From Corynebacterium humireducens NBRC 106098 = DSM 45392 (GTDB lineage: Bacteria > Actinomycetota > Actinomycetes > Mycobacteriales > Mycobacteriaceae), in assembly GCF_000819445.1 (NCBI RefSeq), contig NZ_CP005286.1, forward strand, positions 1,612,001 through 1,676,000: 64,000 nt of DNA. The letters are read 5' to 3'. The position numbers and the translations under genes are program-made. Every line of letters begins with the position of its first letter. The first letter of the stretch is position 1. The notes below the pieces were generated by a model, which was not told where the DNA came from, ran no database searches, and saw only the letters and a program-made list of their open reading frames with translations. Below, in pieces: positions 24,165-34,236 of this stretch.

Positions 24165-24969
24165 CCTCGTCACCTCCGAGGCGCATGACCGGGTAGGGCC
24201 AGGGGTTGAGGTGGCCGTGGCGTTCCCATTCGCGCGGGTAGCCGAGGGAGACCTCGATGTGCGGGACGCCGGCGACCTCGATCTTGCCGGGCATGTGCAG
24301 GTGCCCGTAGATGACGGCCTGCGCGTTGTAGCGTTCGGCCCAGGTGCGGGTGTGGCGGGTGCCGCACCAGAGGGCGATCTCGGGGTGGCGCATCGTGAGG
24401 GTGGGTTCCTGCACGAGGGGCCAGTGGTTGATGAGGATGGTGGGGCCGTCGATACGCGAGAGGCGCTTGATGGAGTACGCCAGCCGGTCCCAGCACCACG
24501 CGCGGACGTCGACGAAGGGGGCGATGGCGAACTCGTCGGTCATCATGATCTGCCGGTCGTGCGCCGCCTGGACGGCCTGCTCGACGGTCATGCCGGGGCC
24601 GCGGAAGGAGTAGTCGTAGAGCGTGAACAGCGGCACGAGGGTCACACCGCCGAACACGGGGTACGGGTCCTCCGGGGTGAGCACGTCGATGGCCCGGCAG
24701 GCCTCGACGAGTTCGGTGTACTTGTCGCGCCCCTGGTAGCGGTCCGTCGAGCGGGAGAACAGCTCGTGGTTGCCCGGCACCCAGATGACCTGCGCGAAAC
24801 GGTCGCGCAGCTGCGTGAGGATGCGCACCACCAGATCAGTGCGCTCCGCCACGTCGCCGGCCACGATGAGCCAGTCCGAGGGGTCGCTCGGCTGGATCTC
24901 GTCGAAGCGGACGGTGTTGGCCTTGACCGCGCCGTGCAGGTCGCTGACCGCCCACAGTGTCGTACTCAT
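24157..24969 (-). CDS. pptH: PptH-type metallophosphoesterase (phosphopantetheinyl hydrolase)
   Basis: A 270-residue calcineurin-like phosphoesterase. The metal ligands are in order: SDLHG (~9), GDVAE (~38), GNHELF (~67), INHWPL (~175) and GHLHMPG (~222). In M. tuberculosis the neighbour of pptT, PptH (Rv2795c), removes phosphopantetheine from acyl carrier proteins and so opposes PptT. The shared position and overlap with pptT support the same role here by synteny. The ATG has a strong AAGGAGGTG ribosome-binding site. A similar paralogue lies at 27861-28652. Confidence 0.85.
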   Translation of the reverse strand: MSTTLWAVSDLHGAVKANTVRFDEIQPSDPSDWLIVAGDVAERTDLVVRILTQLRDRFAQVIWVPGNHELFSRSTDRYQGRDKYTELVEACRAIDVLTPEDPYPVFGGVTLVPLFTLYDYSFRGPGMTVEQAVQAAHDRQIMMTDEFAIAPFVDVRAWCWDRLAYSIKRLSRIDGPTILINHWPLVQEPTLTMRHPEIALWCGTRHTRTWAERYNAQAVIYGHLHMPGKIEVAGVPHIEVSLGYPREWERHGHLNPWPYPVMRLGGDEDA

Positions 24970-24990
24970 TGGCGCACCTCCTTCCTAAGT

Positions 24991-25033
24991 TGTCTACCAC
25001 AGCGGGTCGCGGTGGCGTGTCCGCGTTGACACG
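24991..25033 (-). promoter_or_regulatory. Candidate pptH-pptT promoter and nearby inverted repeat
   Basis: The 159-bp gap after dinF holds TGGTAGACA on the minus strand (-10 TAGACA at 24996-24991), giving a short leader with AAGGAGGTG. About 20 bp further upstream is CGTGTC-cgcgtt-GACACG (25016-25033), a possible operator. pptH-pptT may therefore be transcribed apart from the infB operon. Confidence 0.4.
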
Positions 25034-25128
25034 TCGGTTTCCGCGCGGATCGGCGTTGCCGCAGGTCGCGGGATGTGACGCGTGGGGTTGACGTGTGAAC
25101 GGTAGGTGTGACCAAACATTTCCCGGGA

Positions 25129-26415
25129 CTACGGCTCCACCACGGCCCAGGCCATGGACCGGAAGCGCCAGACCACGGCGAGCAGTCGGATGAGGATGAA
25201 CGCCAGCAGACCCACCCAGATGCCGGTCAGCCCGCCGTCGAGGGCGAAGGAGAGCCACACACCGGGCAGGAAACCGCCGACCACGGCGAGGACGGTGATG
25301 GTGCGCAGGAACGCGGCGTCACCGGCGCCGAGGAGCACGCCGTCGAGGGCGAAGACGACGCCGCCGAGGATGATCATCACGATCATGAGCCACCAGGGCC
25401 CGCCCATCGACGCGAGCACGTCCCCGTCGTCCGTGAAGATGCGCGGGATAAGCCCCGCCCCGAGGGCGAACCCGGCGCCCAGGGCGGCGGCGAAGATGAG
25501 CGAGTACAGCGTCACCCGCTGCCCCACCTGCTTCGCGACGCCCACCGTCCCCCGCCCCAGCGCCGCCCCCGTCAGGGTCTGCGCCGCGATGGCCAGCGAG
25601 TCGAGGACCAGGGTGATGAAGTTCCACAGCTGCAGCAGGATCTGGTGCGCCGCCAGCGAGGAGGTGCCGAACCGCGCCGCCACCGCCGCCGCCGAGATGA
25701 ACGCCACCTGGAAGGACAGGGAGCGGACGATGAGGTCCCGTCCCATGACGAGCTGCCGGCGCATGATGTCCCAGCGGGGTCGCCAGCTGCCCGTGTGCTC
25801 CCGGCGCAGGGCCAGCAGGAAGAGCGTGCTCGTGATGCTGATGCCCACGACGTTGGCCATCGCCGAGCCCGGCAGCCCGAACTGCCCGACGAGCACCGGG
25901 ATGAGGATCGCGCCGGGAATCACGCCCGCGAGCGTGTAGTAGAGGGGGCGTCTGGTGTCCTGCACGCCGCGCAGCCAGCCGTTGCCGGCCATGATGAGCA
26001 GCGTCAGGGGGATGGCGAAGGCCTCGATGTGCAGCCACTGGGCCGCGGCGGCCGCGGTGGCCGGGTCGCCGGAGAGCGCCAGGCCGATCTGCCCGGCGAA
26101 CAGCCACACGACCGCGGCGAGCAGCAGCCCCACGCCGAGCCCCACCCAGGAGGCCTGGACGCCCTCGGCGACGGCGTCGGCACGCCGCCCGGAACCGTAG
26201 AGGCGGGAGGCGCGGGCGGTGGTGCCGTAGGACAGGAAGGTCAGCTGCGTGGTCACCGTCGACTGCACGGTCGTGCCCACCGCCAGCGCCGCCAGCTCGA
26301 AGGCGCCGAGGCGGCCGACGACGGCCGTGTCCAGGAGCAGGTACAGCGGGGTGGCGGCCAACACACCCAGGGCAGGCAGAGCCAGCCCGAAGATCTGCCG
26401 GGCGGTGACCGTCAC
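25129..26415 (-). CDS. dinF: MATE-family efflux transporter DinF
   Basis: A 428-residue integral membrane protein with about 12 hydrophobic segments. It is of the MATE (DinF subfamily) type that exports organic cations or drugs in exchange for Na+ or H+. The N-terminal ALPALGVLAATPLYLLLDTA and VVGRLGAFELAALAVGT are characteristic. The gene has this name and position in C. glutamicum, downstream of the rbfA/nrnA genes. The GTG start overlaps the nrnA stop by four bases. I see no substrate clue and no SOS-type operator. Confidence 0.9.
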   Translation of the reverse strand: MTVTARQIFGLALPALGVLAATPLYLLLDTAVVGRLGAFELAALAVGTTVQSTVTTQLTFLSYGTTARASRLYGSGRRADAVAEGVQASWVGLGVGLLLAAVVWLFAGQIGLALSGDPATAAAAAQWLHIEAFAIPLTLLIMAGNGWLRGVQDTRRPLYYTLAGVIPGAILIPVLVGQFGLPGSAMANVVGISITSTLFLLALRREHTGSWRPRWDIMRRQLVMGRDLIVRSLSFQVAFISAAAVAARFGTSSLAAHQILLQLWNFITLVLDSLAIAAQTLTGAALGRGTVGVAKQVGQRVTLYSLIFAAALGAGFALGAGLIPRIFTDDGDVLASMGGPWWLMIVMIILGGVVFALDGVLLGAGDAAFLRTITVLAVVGGFLPGVWLSFALDGGLTGIWVGLLAFILIRLLAVVWRFRSMAWAVVEP

Positions 26416-27365
26416 TGTCGGCGCAGCTCCGCCAGCAGAGCGTCGGTGACCTCGTCCGCGGTGCCGTGCGCCGAGTAGCCGGCGGCGGGGATGTGCCCGC
26501 CGCCGCCCAGGGCCACGGCCAGGCGGGAGACGTCCATGTCCACGGAACGCAGGGAGACGTGCCAGAAATCAGGCGCGGACTCCTTGAACACCGCCCCCAG
26601 ATCCGTGCCCTCCACGGTGCGGACGAAGTCGACGAGCCCCTCCACCGCCGGCAGGGAACCGGAGCACACCAGCTCCTGGTCCGCGACGATGAGCGCCAGG
26701 CGGTGCCCACCGGCCTCGTGGATCTCCACGCTGGCCAGGGCCCGGCCGATCATGCGCAGGTCGGCGAGCGAGTTGGCGTCGAGAAGGTCGACGGCGATCG
26801 CGCGGACGTCGAGCCCCGTCTCCATGAGGCGGGCGGCGTACGTGTGCATCTCGGGGCGGCCCCAGCGGAAGCTGCCGGTGTCGGTGAGCAGACCGGCGTA
26901 GAGGGCGTGCGCGATCGGCACGTCCAGCTCGACGCCCAGCTCCTCGAAGAGACGGCCCAGGATCGTGGTCGTCGACTCCGCCTGGAAGTCCAGCAGGTTG
27001 ACCGCGCCGAAGCCGACGTTGGAGGCGTGGTGGTCGACGACCAGGGTGTCCTCCACCCGGGCCGCGATGTCCCCGGCGAGACGTCCGGTGCGGTCGAGGG
27101 AGCCGCAGTCGACGGTGATGATGAGGTCGACGTCGGGGAGCTCCTCCACCAGCTGCACCTCCTCCGCGCCGGGGATGGTCTGCAGATTCTCGGCGTAGGG
27201 CCAGGTCTGACCGATCAGACCCACCGCCTCCTTGCCCAGCTGACGCAGGGCACCGACGGTGGCGCAGACGGAACCGATGGCGTCGGCGTCGGGGCGCACG
27301 TGCCCCACGACAGCCACCGATCGCGCGGCCGTGACAGCCGCGGCTGCCTCGGCGTAGGAGTGCAC
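26412..27365 (-). CDS. nrnA: DHH/DHHA1 phosphoesterase, NrnA-like
   Basis: A 317-residue bifunctional-type oligoribonuclease/3'-phosphoadenosine 5'-phosphate phosphatase. It degrades nanoRNAs and recycles PAP. The DHH motifs are visible: GHVRPDADAIGS (~22-33), TVDCG (~105) and VDHHASN (~135). The DHHA1 domain ends with GGGGHIPAAGYS. The start is GTG, two bases after the rbfA stop. Its place between rbfA and dinF is conserved in the genus. Confidence 0.92.
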   Translation of the reverse strand: MHSYAEAAAAVTAARSVAVVGHVRPDADAIGSVCATVGALRQLGKEAVGLIGQTWPYAENLQTIPGAEEVQLVEELPDVDLIITVDCGSLDRTGRLAGDIAARVEDTLVVDHHASNVGFGAVNLLDFQAESTTTILGRLFEELGVELDVPIAHALYAGLLTDTGSFRWGRPEMHTYAARLMETGLDVRAIAVDLLDANSLADLRMIGRALASVEIHEAGGHRLALIVADQELVCSGSLPAVEGLVDFVRTVEGTDLGAVFKESAPDFWHVSLRSVDMDVSRLAVALGGGGHIPAAGYSAHGTADEVTDALLAELRRQ

Positions 27366-27367
27366 TA

Positions 27368-27802
27368 CTACGGCTCCTCGGTCTTGTACGGGTTCGCGTC
27401 GCCGGCCGGCGTGGCGTTCTTCTTGAGCTCGGCCAGCTCGGCGTGACGGGCCCGGGCCTTGGCCAGCAGCGCCTCCATGTGGGCGGACGCCTCCGGCACG
27501 GTGTCGACCTCGAAGGCGAGGGTCGGGGTGAAGCGCACCCCGAGCTGGTCGCCGACGATCTTGCGCAGCTGCCCGCGGGCGCGGTGCAGGGCCTCGGCGG
27601 CCTCGTCGTAGTTCGGCTCCTCGTCGATGGTGCGGCCACGGACGGTGTAGTAGACGGTGGCGTCGTGCAGATCTCCGGTGACCCGGGTGTCGGTGACGGT
27701 GATCAGCTCCAGGCGACGGTCCTTCACCTCGCGTTCGATAGCCGAGGCCACGATCGTCTGGATGCGCTTGGCCATGCGGCCGGCGCGGGCGTTGTCAGCC
27801 AT
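27368..27802 (-). CDS. rbfA: 30S ribosome-binding factor A
   Basis: A 144-residue KH-like cold-shock/30S maturation factor that acts late in 16S rRNA processing. It begins [20 protein letters not shown] and contains [18 protein letters not shown] and the [11 protein letters not shown] strand. AAGGAG stands seven bases before the ATG. Longer in-frame extensions upstream run into the neighbouring phosphoesterase gene and are rejected. The C-terminus is a charged tail. Confidence 0.96.
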   Translation of the reverse strand: MADNARAGRMAKRIQTIVASAIEREVKDRRLELITVTDTRVTGDLHDATVYYTVRGRTIDEEPNYDEAAEALHRARGQLRKIVGDQLGVRFTPTLAFEVDTVPEASAHMEALLAKARARHAELAELKKNATPAGDANPYKTEEP

Positions 27803-27860
27803 GTCGGTCTCCTTGAGTCCGGGTGCGAATACGGTGCTCCATTCTACCCGCCGGGCACTG

Positions 27861-28652
27861 TCAGGGAACCCGCAGCCCCGGCAGGGGCCACGCCCGCCGC
27901 GGCATCCGGGCCTGCTCGAAGGGGTAGCCGAGGGAGACGTCGACATGCGGAACGCCGTCCACGTGCATCTCGCCGGGCATGTGGAGGTGTCCGTGGACGA
28001 CGGCGACGGCCCGGTGGTCACGCACGAAGGACCGCGTGAGCGTCGTGCCGCACCACAGCGCCATCTCGGGGTGGCGCAGGCGGCGGGTGGGTTCCTCCAC
28101 GAGCGGCCAGTGGTTGACCAGCAGCGTCGGGCCCTCCACCTCCGCCAGCCTGTCGCGGGAGTAGGCGACCCGCTCGGCGCACCAGTCCGCGACGTCGACG
28201 AAGGGGGCGATGAACAGTTCGTCGTCGAGGGTGGCGCGGGCGGCGCGGGCGTCGGCAAGCGCCTCCTCCGCGCTCATGCCCGCGGGGCGGAAGGAGTAGT
28301 CGTAGAGCGTGAACAACGGCGCCACGGTCACGTCCCCGAAGACGGGGTACGGGTCCTCGGGCGTATCGACGCCCACCTCCCGCAACAGCTCCACCAGGCG
28401 TTCGTAACGGGCCCGCCCGCGGTACCTGTCCGTGGGGCGGGCGAAGAGTTCGTGGTTGCCCGGGGTCCACACCACACGCGCAAAAAGTCGCCGGAGACGG
28501 GCGAGGGTGTCGACGACGGTGTCGATACTCTCGGCCACGTCTCCGGCGACGATGAGCCAGTCCCCCTCCTCCGCCGGCCGCAGGCGCTCGACGCGCTCAC
28601 GGTTGGCGGGGAAGGTGACGTGCAGGTCAGAGACCAGCCACAAGGTGCTCAT
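27861..28652 (-). CDS. PptH-like metallophosphoesterase paralogue
   Basis: A 263-residue calcineurin-like phosphoesterase closely similar to PptH at 24157-24969 along its full length. Both share [53 protein letters not shown] and VSLGYP. All metal ligands are kept (SDLH, GDVAE, GNHELF, NHW, GHLHMPG). It lies between infB (12 bp upstream) and rbfA. The start [11 protein letters not shown] mirrors PptH; a longer frame upstream overlaps infB and is rejected. Whether it also acts on phosphopantetheinyl proteins is not known. Confidence 0.85.
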   Translation of the reverse strand: MSTLWLVSDLHVTFPANRERVERLRPAEEGDWLIVAGDVAESIDTVVDTLARLRRLFARVVWTPGNHELFARPTDRYRGRARYERLVELLREVGVDTPEDPYPVFGDVTVAPLFTLYDYSFRPAGMSAEEALADARAARATLDDELFIAPFVDVADWCAERVAYSRDRLAEVEGPTLLVNHWPLVEEPTRRLRHPEMALWCGTTLTRSFVRDHRAVAVVHGHLHMPGEMHVDGVPHVDVSLGYPFEQARMPRRAWPLPGLRVP

Positions 28653-28663
28653 GCACCCCGAGG

Positions 28664-31402
28664 TTAGTCGCGCGGGACCTCGACCATCTCGAAGACCTCG
28701 AGCTTGTCGCCGATCTGGATGTCCGGGTAGGACAGGACCATACCGCACTCGTAACCGGCGTTGACCTCGGTGACGTCGTCCTTCTCGCGTCGCAGGGACT
28801 CGATCTTGACGTTGTCGGCGATGACGTTGCCGTCGCGGACCAGGCGACCCGAGGCGTTGCGACGGACCTTGCCGGACTCGACCATGCAACCTGCGATGAG
28901 GCCGATGGCGGAGGCCTTGAAGATCGCGCGGATCTCGGCGGTACCGATCTCCTTCTCCTCGTAGATCGGCTTCAGCATGCCCTTGAGGGCGGCCTCGACC
29001 TCCTCGATGGCGCGGTAGATGACCGTGTAGTAACGGATGTCCACGCCCTCGGCGTTGGCCTCCTCGGTGGCCTTGCCCTCGGCACGGACGTTGAAGGCGA
29101 TGATGACGGCGTCGGACGCGGCAGCCAGCGAGACGTTGGTCTGCGTGACGGCACCGACACCACGGTCGATGATGTTGAGCTCGACCTCGTCCTCCATCTC
29201 GATCTTGAGCAGGGACTCCTCCAGTGCCTCCACGGAACCGGCGTTGTCGCCCTTCAGGATGAGGTTGAGGACGCTGGTCTCCTTCAGCACCGCATCCAGA
29301 TCCTCGAGGGAGACGCGCTTGCGGGCGCGTGCCTGGGCGGCGGAACGCTTGCGGGCGTCACGCTGCGCGGCGATCTGACGTGCGACACGGTCGTCCTCGA
29401 CGACGAGCAGGTTGTCGCCGGCGCCGGGGACGCCGTTGAGGCCCTGCATCTGGACCGGACGGGACGGGCCCGCCTCCTCCACGTCGTGGCCGTGCTCGTC
29501 GATCATGCGACGGACGCGGCCGTAGGTGTCACCCACGACGACGGAGTCACCGACGCGGAGGGTACCGCGCTGGACCAGGACGGTGGCCACCGGACCGCGA
29601 CCGCGGTCGAGGTGCGCCTCGATGGCGACACCCTGGGCGTCCATCTCCGGGTTGGCGCGCAGATCCAGCGACGCGTCCGCGGTGAGGACGACAGCCTCGA
29701 GCAGCTCATCGATGTGGAGGTTCTGCTTCGCGGAGATGTCGACGAACATGGTGTCGCCGCCGTACTCCTCCGGCACCAGACCGTACTCGGTGAGCTGGCC
29801 ACGGATCTTGTCCGGGGAGGCCTCCGGCTTGTCGATCTTGTTCACCGCGACGACGATCGGCACATCCGCCGCCTTCGCGTGGTTGATGGCCTCCACCGTC
29901 TGCGGCATGACACCGTCGTCGGCGGCGACCACGAGGATCGCGATGTCCGTGGACTTGGCACCACGGGCACGCATGGCCGTGAATGCCTCGTGACCCGGGG
30001 TATCCAGGAACGTGATCCGGCGCTCGCGGTCATCGACGACGCGCTTGATCTGGTACGCACCGATGCCCTGGGTGATGCCGCCGGCCTCACCCGCACCGAC
30101 GTCCGCCTTGCGGATGGTGTCGAGCAGTCGGGTCTTACCGTGGTCGACGTGACCCATGACGGTCACGACCGGCGGGCGCTTCGCGAGGTCGTCCTCGCCG
30201 CCCTCGTCCTCACCGAACTGCAGGTCGAAGGACTCGAGCAGCTCGCGGTCCTCGTCCTCCGGGGAGACGACCTCGACGTTGTAGTTGATCTCGGCACCGA
30301 GCAGCTGGAGGGTCTCCTCCGGGACTGCCGCGGTGGCGGTGATCATCTCACCGAGGTTGAACAGTGCCTGGACCAGTGCTGCCGGATCCGCGCCGATCTT
30401 CTCGGCGAAGTCGGACAGGGAGGCACCACGGCGCAGACGCACGGTGTCGCCACCGCCGTCGGGCAGACGAACGCCACCGATGACGTTCGGGGCCTGCATC
30501 GCCTCGTACTCGGAGCGCTTCTGACGCTTCGACTTACGTCCCCGACGCGGTGCGCCGCCCGGACGTCCGAAGGCACCTGCGGTACCGCCGCGGCGTCCGC
30601 CGCCACGGAAACCGCCGCCACCCGGGCCACCCGGGCCACGGCCCTGGCCACCCGGACCGCCACCGCGGCCACGACCGGCGCCGGCCGCCTTCTGCGGCAT
30701 CTGGCCCGGGGTCGGGGCCTGGGAGGTCGGCATCATGGCCGGCGACGGACGACGGCCGCCGCCCTGTGCCGGACGGTCAGTCTGGGCACCCTGGCCCGGA
30801 CGCGGTGCGCCCTGGCCGCCACGACCGCCGCCGGGGCGCGGACCGCCCTGACCACGGCCACCGCCCGGACGCGGTGCCGGACGGTCCCCACCACCGGTGG
30901 AGAAGGGGTTGTTGGCCACGCGCGGGCGACCACCCGGACGCGGCATCGGACGCGGCATGGCGCCGGCGCCCGGCTTCGGTGCACCACCCGGCTTGGGGGC
31001 GGGTGCGGCCGGCTTCGGGGCAGCCGGCTTCGGGGCAGCCGGCTTGGGGGCCTCTGCGGCAGCCGGCTTCGGGGCCGGTGCCGCCGGCTTCGGTGCGGCC
31101 GGCTTCGGGGCCGGTGCCGCCGGCTTCGGTGCGGCCGGCTTCGGTGCCGGGGCTGCCGGCTTGGGTGCGCCACCCGGCTTGGGGCCGGGCTTCGGGGCAC
31201 CTGCGGACGGCTTGGCCGCGGGCTTGGCCGCGCCGCCGTCCTTCTTCTGGTAGAGCGCCTCCATCTTGCGAACCACCGGGGGTTCGACGGTAGACGAAGC
31301 GGTCTTCACGAACTCGCCCTGCTCCTTGAGCGTGGCGAGCAGTTCCTTGCTGGTTACGCCGAGCCTCTTTGCGAGCTCATGGACGCGTAGCTTTCCGGGC
31401 AC
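28664..31402 (-). CDS. infB: Translation initiation factor IF-2
   Basis: The 912-residue GTPase that delivers fMet-tRNA to the 30S subunit. An N-terminal IF2_N domain ([18 protein letters not shown]) is followed by a ~240-residue low-complexity region. That region has [11 protein letters not shown] repeats (~55-145), then an Arg/Gly/Pro-rich stretch. The G domain has GHVDHGKT (~417), DTPGHEAF and NKIDKPEA. Domains II-IV follow. The start is GTG with GAGGAG upstream. It is the centre of the nusA-infB-rbfA operon. Confidence 0.97.
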   Translation of the reverse strand: MPGKLRVHELAKRLGVTSKELLATLKEQGEFVKTASSTVEPPVVRKMEALYQKKDGGAAKPAAKPSAGAPKPGPKPGGAPKPAAPAPKPAAPKPAAPAPKPAAPKPAAPAPKPAAAEAPKPAAPKPAAPKPAAPAPKPGGAPKPGAGAMPRPMPRPGGRPRVANNPFSTGGGDRPAPRPGGGRGQGGPRPGGGRGGQGAPRPGQGAQTDRPAQGGGRRPSPAMMPTSQAPTPGQMPQKAAGAGRGRGGGPGGQGRGPGGPGGGGFRGGGRRGGTAGAFGRPGGAPRRGRKSKRQKRSEYEAMQAPNVIGGVRLPDGGGDTVRLRRGASLSDFAEKIGADPAALVQALFNLGEMITATAAVPEETLQLLGAEINYNVEVVSPEDEDRELLESFDLQFGEDEGGEDDLAKRPPVVTVMGHVDHGKTRLLDTIRKADVGAGEAGGITQGIGAYQIKRVVDDRERRITFLDTPGHEAFTAMRARGAKSTDIAILVVAADDGVMPQTVEAINHAKAADVPIVVAVNKIDKPEASPDKIRGQLTEYGLVPEEYGGDTMFVDISAKQNLHIDELLEAVVLTADASLDLRANPEMDAQGVAIEAHLDRGRGPVATVLVQRGTLRVGDSVVVGDTYGRVRRMIDEHGHDVEEAGPSRPVQMQGLNGVPGAGDNLLVVEDDRVARQIAAQRDARKRSAAQARARKRVSLEDLDAVLKETSVLNLILKGDNAGSVEALEESLLKIEMEDEVELNIIDRGVGAVTQTNVSLAAASDAVIIAFNVRAEGKATEEANAEGVDIRYYTVIYRAIEEVEAALKGMLKPIYEEKEIGTAEIRAIFKASAIGLIAGCMVESGKVRRNASGRLVRDGNVIADNVKIESLRREKDDVTEVNAGYECGMVLSYPDIQIGDKLEVFEMVEVPRD

Positions 31403-31513
31403 TTTACTCCTCTTGTTGTTACCAGAGATCGAGCGTCAAGCCCCGGAAAGGGAACTCGACCTCTAGATGACGTCTGTGACTTTCATCGCTGATGCTTCAT
31501 CGTGCTGTGCTCA

Positions 31514-31834
31514 TCAGTGTTCGGTCTTCCTTACAATGTCGGGTCCGGCAGCGGTTGCTGCGAGGTACGTACGCACGTGACCTGTGTCCAGGCTTGTCCC
31601 GGACACCCGGAACGCCCGCCCGAAGGCGCGGCGCTGTTCCGCCAGCTCGAGTGCAGTGATGTCAGGTGTGATCCACGCTCCCCGACCGGGGAGCCTCCGG
31701 CCCGGGTCCGCCAGCAGGCGGGTCGGGTCCCGGGGATCAAGAACCACCCGGAGCAGCTCGATGTCGGGCTTACGCTCACGGGTGGCGATGCAGGTACGGA
31801 CGCGGATCTCGCGGGGTGCGCGGGTCTGCGTCAT
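31514..31834 (-). CDS. ylxR: YlxR/RnpM-family RNA-binding protein
   Basis: A 106-residue basic protein of the YlxR (DUF448) family, always found between nusA and infB. The B. subtilis member (RnpM) binds the RNase P RNA. Visible features are the N-terminal RVRTCIATRERKPDIELLRVV and GRRLPGRGAWITPD. The canonical R-x-C-x-x-C/T-R turn reads RTCIATR here, so the usual GC pair is replaced by AT. It lies 97 bp after nusA and 111 bp before infB. Confidence 0.88.
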   Translation of the reverse strand: MTQTRAPREIRVRTCIATRERKPDIELLRVVLDPRDPTRLLADPGRRLPGRGAWITPDITALELAEQRRAFGRAFRVSGTSLDTGHVRTYLAATAAGPDIVRKTEH

Positions 31835-31931
31835 TCGTCTCCTACTCAGGTGCTGATCATCGACGGCACATGGGCCATCGAACAGTTTACCCCATTTTCA
31901 CCTGAATTTGAACTCCCGGCCGGTGAACGTC

Positions 31932-32924
31932 TCAGTTGATGTCCGAGTGGATGTCGATCTTCCAGCCGGTGAGACGCGCCGCCAGGCGGGCGTTCTGCCC
32001 CTCGCGGCCGATCGCCAGGGAGAGCTGGTAGTCCGGCACGGTGACCTTCGCGGTCTGGGCCTCGGCGTCGGTGATCTCGACGTTGACCACCTTGGAGGGG
32101 GCGAGGGCATTGCCGACGTAGGTGGCCGGGTCCTCGGACCAGTCGATGATGTCGATCTTCTCACCACCGAGCTCGTTCATGATGTTGGTCACGCGCTGGC
32201 CGCGCGGGCCGATGCAGGCACCCTTGGCGTTGAGCCCCTTGACCTTGCCGGCGACGGAGACCTTGGAACGGTGGCCGGCCTCGCGGGCGATGCCGAGGAT
32301 CTCGACGGAACCGTCGGCGACCTCGGGGACCTCCAGCTCGAAGAGTCCGCGGACCAGCTCCGGGTGGGTGCGGGACAGGTTGACCTGCACGTTGCGGGGA
32401 CCCTTGTTCACGCCGACGATGTACGCCTTCACGCGGTCGCCGTGCTCGAGCTTCTCGCCGGGGATCTGCTCGGCGGGCAGGAGGATGCCGTCCTGTGGGT
32501 CGGCCTCGGTGCCGAGCTGGACGATGACGATGCCGCGGGAGTTCGCGGTCTCGTCGCGCTGGACCACGCCGGAGACGACGCGGCCCTCGAAGGCCTGGTA
32601 CTCGTCGAAGAGGCGGACGTTCTCGGCCTCGCGGAGGCGCTTGACGATGGCGTCGCGCACGGCACCGGCGGCGATGCGGGCGAAGTTGCCCGGGGTGTCG
32701 TCGTACTCGGAGGTGACGTTGCCGTCCTCGTCGAGTTCGCTGACGATGATGGCGACGGAGCCGGAGGCCTTGTCGATGTCGACACGGGCCTCGTTGTTCT
32801 CCTCCTCCCCGCGGTACTCACGGTAGGCGTGGATGAGTGCGCTGCCGATCGTCTGGAGCATGTCATCCACCGGGATGCCCTTGTCCTTCTCGATGGTGGT
32901 CAGCGCAGCCATGTCGATATTCAC
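31932..32924 (-). CDS. nusA: Transcription termination/antitermination factor NusA
   Basis: The 330-residue RNA polymerase-binding factor, the short actinobacterial form without C-terminal acidic repeats. The order is: N-terminal domain ([20 protein letters not shown]), S1 domain ([15 protein letters not shown], ~110-125), then KH1 and KH2 ([20 protein letters not shown] and [19 protein letters not shown]). Its ATG overlaps the rimP stop by four bases. Confidence 0.97.
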   Translation of the reverse strand: MNIDMAALTTIEKDKGIPVDDMLQTIGSALIHAYREYRGEEENNEARVDIDKASGSVAIIVSELDEDGNVTSEYDDTPGNFARIAAGAVRDAIVKRLREAENVRLFDEYQAFEGRVVSGVVQRDETANSRGIVIVQLGTEADPQDGILLPAEQIPGEKLEHGDRVKAYIVGVNKGPRNVQVNLSRTHPELVRGLFELEVPEVADGSVEILGIAREAGHRSKVSVAGKVKGLNAKGACIGPRGQRVTNIMNELGGEKIDIIDWSEDPATYVGNALAPSKVVNVEITDAEAQTAKVTVPDYQLSLAIGREGQNARLAARLTGWKIDIHSDIN

Positions 32925-33475
32925 TTGTTGTCCTCCTGCCAGGTGAGAGCCTGGTCATAGTCAAGTCCGGTCAGCTCTGTCTCGGCTGCCGGGGGGTTCG
33001 AGAATTCAATTTCTACCACCGCGCGGACGTTTTCCGAAAACTCGAGGACCCGCATCTCGAGGTCCTTCTTCACCGGACGCACCAGCACGACGGCCGTCTC
33101 GTCCGGGGAGAGGGCACCGACACGCCACGTGGACTTCTGCCCGTCCTCCAGCAGTTCCACGAGGCGGCCACGGTTGCGACGCCAGTGGCGCGGCAGGGTG
33201 AGCGGGGCGTCGACGCCCGGGGTGGAGACCTCCAGCGTGTAGCCGGCGCCGAGGTTGACCTCGCCGCGTTCCTCGGCGGCGTCGAGAAGCATGGAGACCT
33301 CCTGCGAGACCTGCTCCAGCAGGTCGAGGTCGGGGCGGATGTCGGAGTCGACGAAGATGCCGACGACCGACTTCCGGCCCGCACGGGTCACCTTGACGCC
33401 CTCGATGTCGAGGCCGCACGACTGTGTGACGGGAGTGATGAGGGTGACAAGTTCTGCTTCGCCGGGGAATGCCAT
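32921..33475 (-). CDS. rimP: Ribosome maturation factor RimP
   Basis: A 184-residue factor for 30S subunit maturation. The middle motif [18 protein letters not shown] (~98-115) is diagnostic and is followed by the RimP C-terminal SH3-like domain. I begin at [10 protein letters not shown] (ATG ending 33475) because TAGGGT lies 8 bases upstream on the minus strand, indicating a leaderless mRNA. A much longer in-frame extension reaching 34000 is antisense to the neighbouring lipoprotein gene and is rejected. It is the first gene of the nusA operon. Confidence 0.95.
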   Translation of the reverse strand: MAFPGEAELVTLITPVTQSCGLDIEGVKVTRAGRKSVVGIFVDSDIRPDLDLLEQVSQEVSMLLDAAEERGEVNLGAGYTLEVSTPGVDAPLTLPRHWRRNRGRLVELLEDGQKSTWRVGALSPDETAVVLVRPVKKDLEMRVLEFSENVRAVVEIEFSNPPAAETELTGLDYDQALTWQEDNK

Positions 33476-33483
33476 GACACACA

Positions 33484-33501
33484 CCCTATCGCGGGTATGG
33501 T
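33484..33501. promoter_or_regulatory. Divergent leaderless promoters of rimP and the lipoprotein gene
   Basis: TAGGGT on the minus strand precedes the rimP ATG by 8 bases. TATGGT on the plus strand (33496-33501) precedes the GTG at 33509 by 7 bases. The whole translation-factor operon therefore seems to start from a leaderless promoter here. Confidence 0.5.
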
Positions 33502-33508
33502 GTCGGCT

Positions 33509-34216
33509 GTGAACCGTCGCCTCGCTCCCCTGCTGCTCGTGCCGCTGCTGGCTTCCTGCTCGTTGGAGGACGTCGCCGAGTTCCTCGGTCCGCAGCCGAA
33601 CCCCGAGGTGGCGGCCCTCGCCGACCGGGCGCACGCCGACGGCCGCACCGCCCACGCCGCGGAGCTCGAGGCGGAGATCGCGCGCCTGTGCGGCGCCCAC
33701 GAGGACGGTTCCGTGCCCGTGTCGTGCGACTACACCCCCACCCCGGTGGAACCGGGCGACGCCTTCCTGGTCACGGTGGACGCCGTCGACGCCGTCCCCG
33801 CCGAGTCCCGGGACCTCATCGCCCGGCAGTCCGTGGAGCTGGCCACGCAGGCCCCGGGCGACCACACCCTCCTCCAGGCGGAGGCCGAACAGGCGCGCGC
33901 GCTGCTGCGCGCGGAGTTCGCCACGCTCCACGGCCTCGAGGTCGCCCGCGCCTTCCACTCCCCCGACCTCACCGACCCGCTTATCGACGCCACCGAGCAC
34001 CGCATCACCCTCCTCCGCGGGATCCTGGAGCCCACCGGTGACGTCCCCGTCGCGGAGCCGGGCTATGAACTACGCGGGGGCGCCGACCCTGCCGCGCCGG
34101 GGTTCGTGGCGCAGCTGGAGAAGGCGAGCGCCGACATGTGGCTCGCCGCGGTCCGCGACGCGCAGGCCGACGCCTGGCGTGAGTGGCTGGCCCGTGCCGC
34201 CGCCGCACCGGAATAA
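33509..34216 (+). CDS. Lipoprotein, DUF4439-like
   Basis: A 235-residue lipoprotein. The signal is [16 protein letters not shown], with lipobox LASC at about residue 16. The mature part is helical and Ala-rich ([20 protein letters not shown] near residue 30). The second half, from [17 protein letters not shown], looks like the ferritin-like DUF4439 domain found next to rimP in mycobacteria (Rv2844 locus). An ATG at 33497 is an alternative start that would add MVSA. The function is unknown and the DUF assignment is tentative. Confidence 0.65.
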   Translation: MNRRLAPLLLVPLLASCSLEDVAEFLGPQPNPEVAALADRAHADGRTAHAAELEAEIARLCGAHEDGSVPVSCDYTPTPVEPGDAFLVTVDAVDAVPAESRDLIARQSVELATQAPGDHTLLQAEAEQARALLRAEFATLHGLEVARAFHSPDLTDPLIDATEHRITLLRGILEPTGDVPVAEPGYELRGGADPAAPGFVAQLEKASADMWLAAVRDAQADAWREWLARAAAAPE

Positions 34217-34236
34217 CCGCCGGTAGCCTGGGAGAG

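Noticed and set aside
27861..28889. Metallophosphoesterase starting at 28889
   Set aside because: The first 79 residues would lie inside infB and are Arg-rich shadow sequence; [11 protein letters not shown] is the family start.
30960..31240. CRISPR-like or satellite repeat array
   Set aside because: The repeats encode Pro/Lys/Ala blocks in frame within the N-terminal region of IF-2; there are no unique spacers.
32921..34000. RimP with a 175-residue N-terminal extension
   Set aside because: The extension is antisense to the lipoprotein gene, unlike any RimP, and a leaderless promoter marks the internal ATG.
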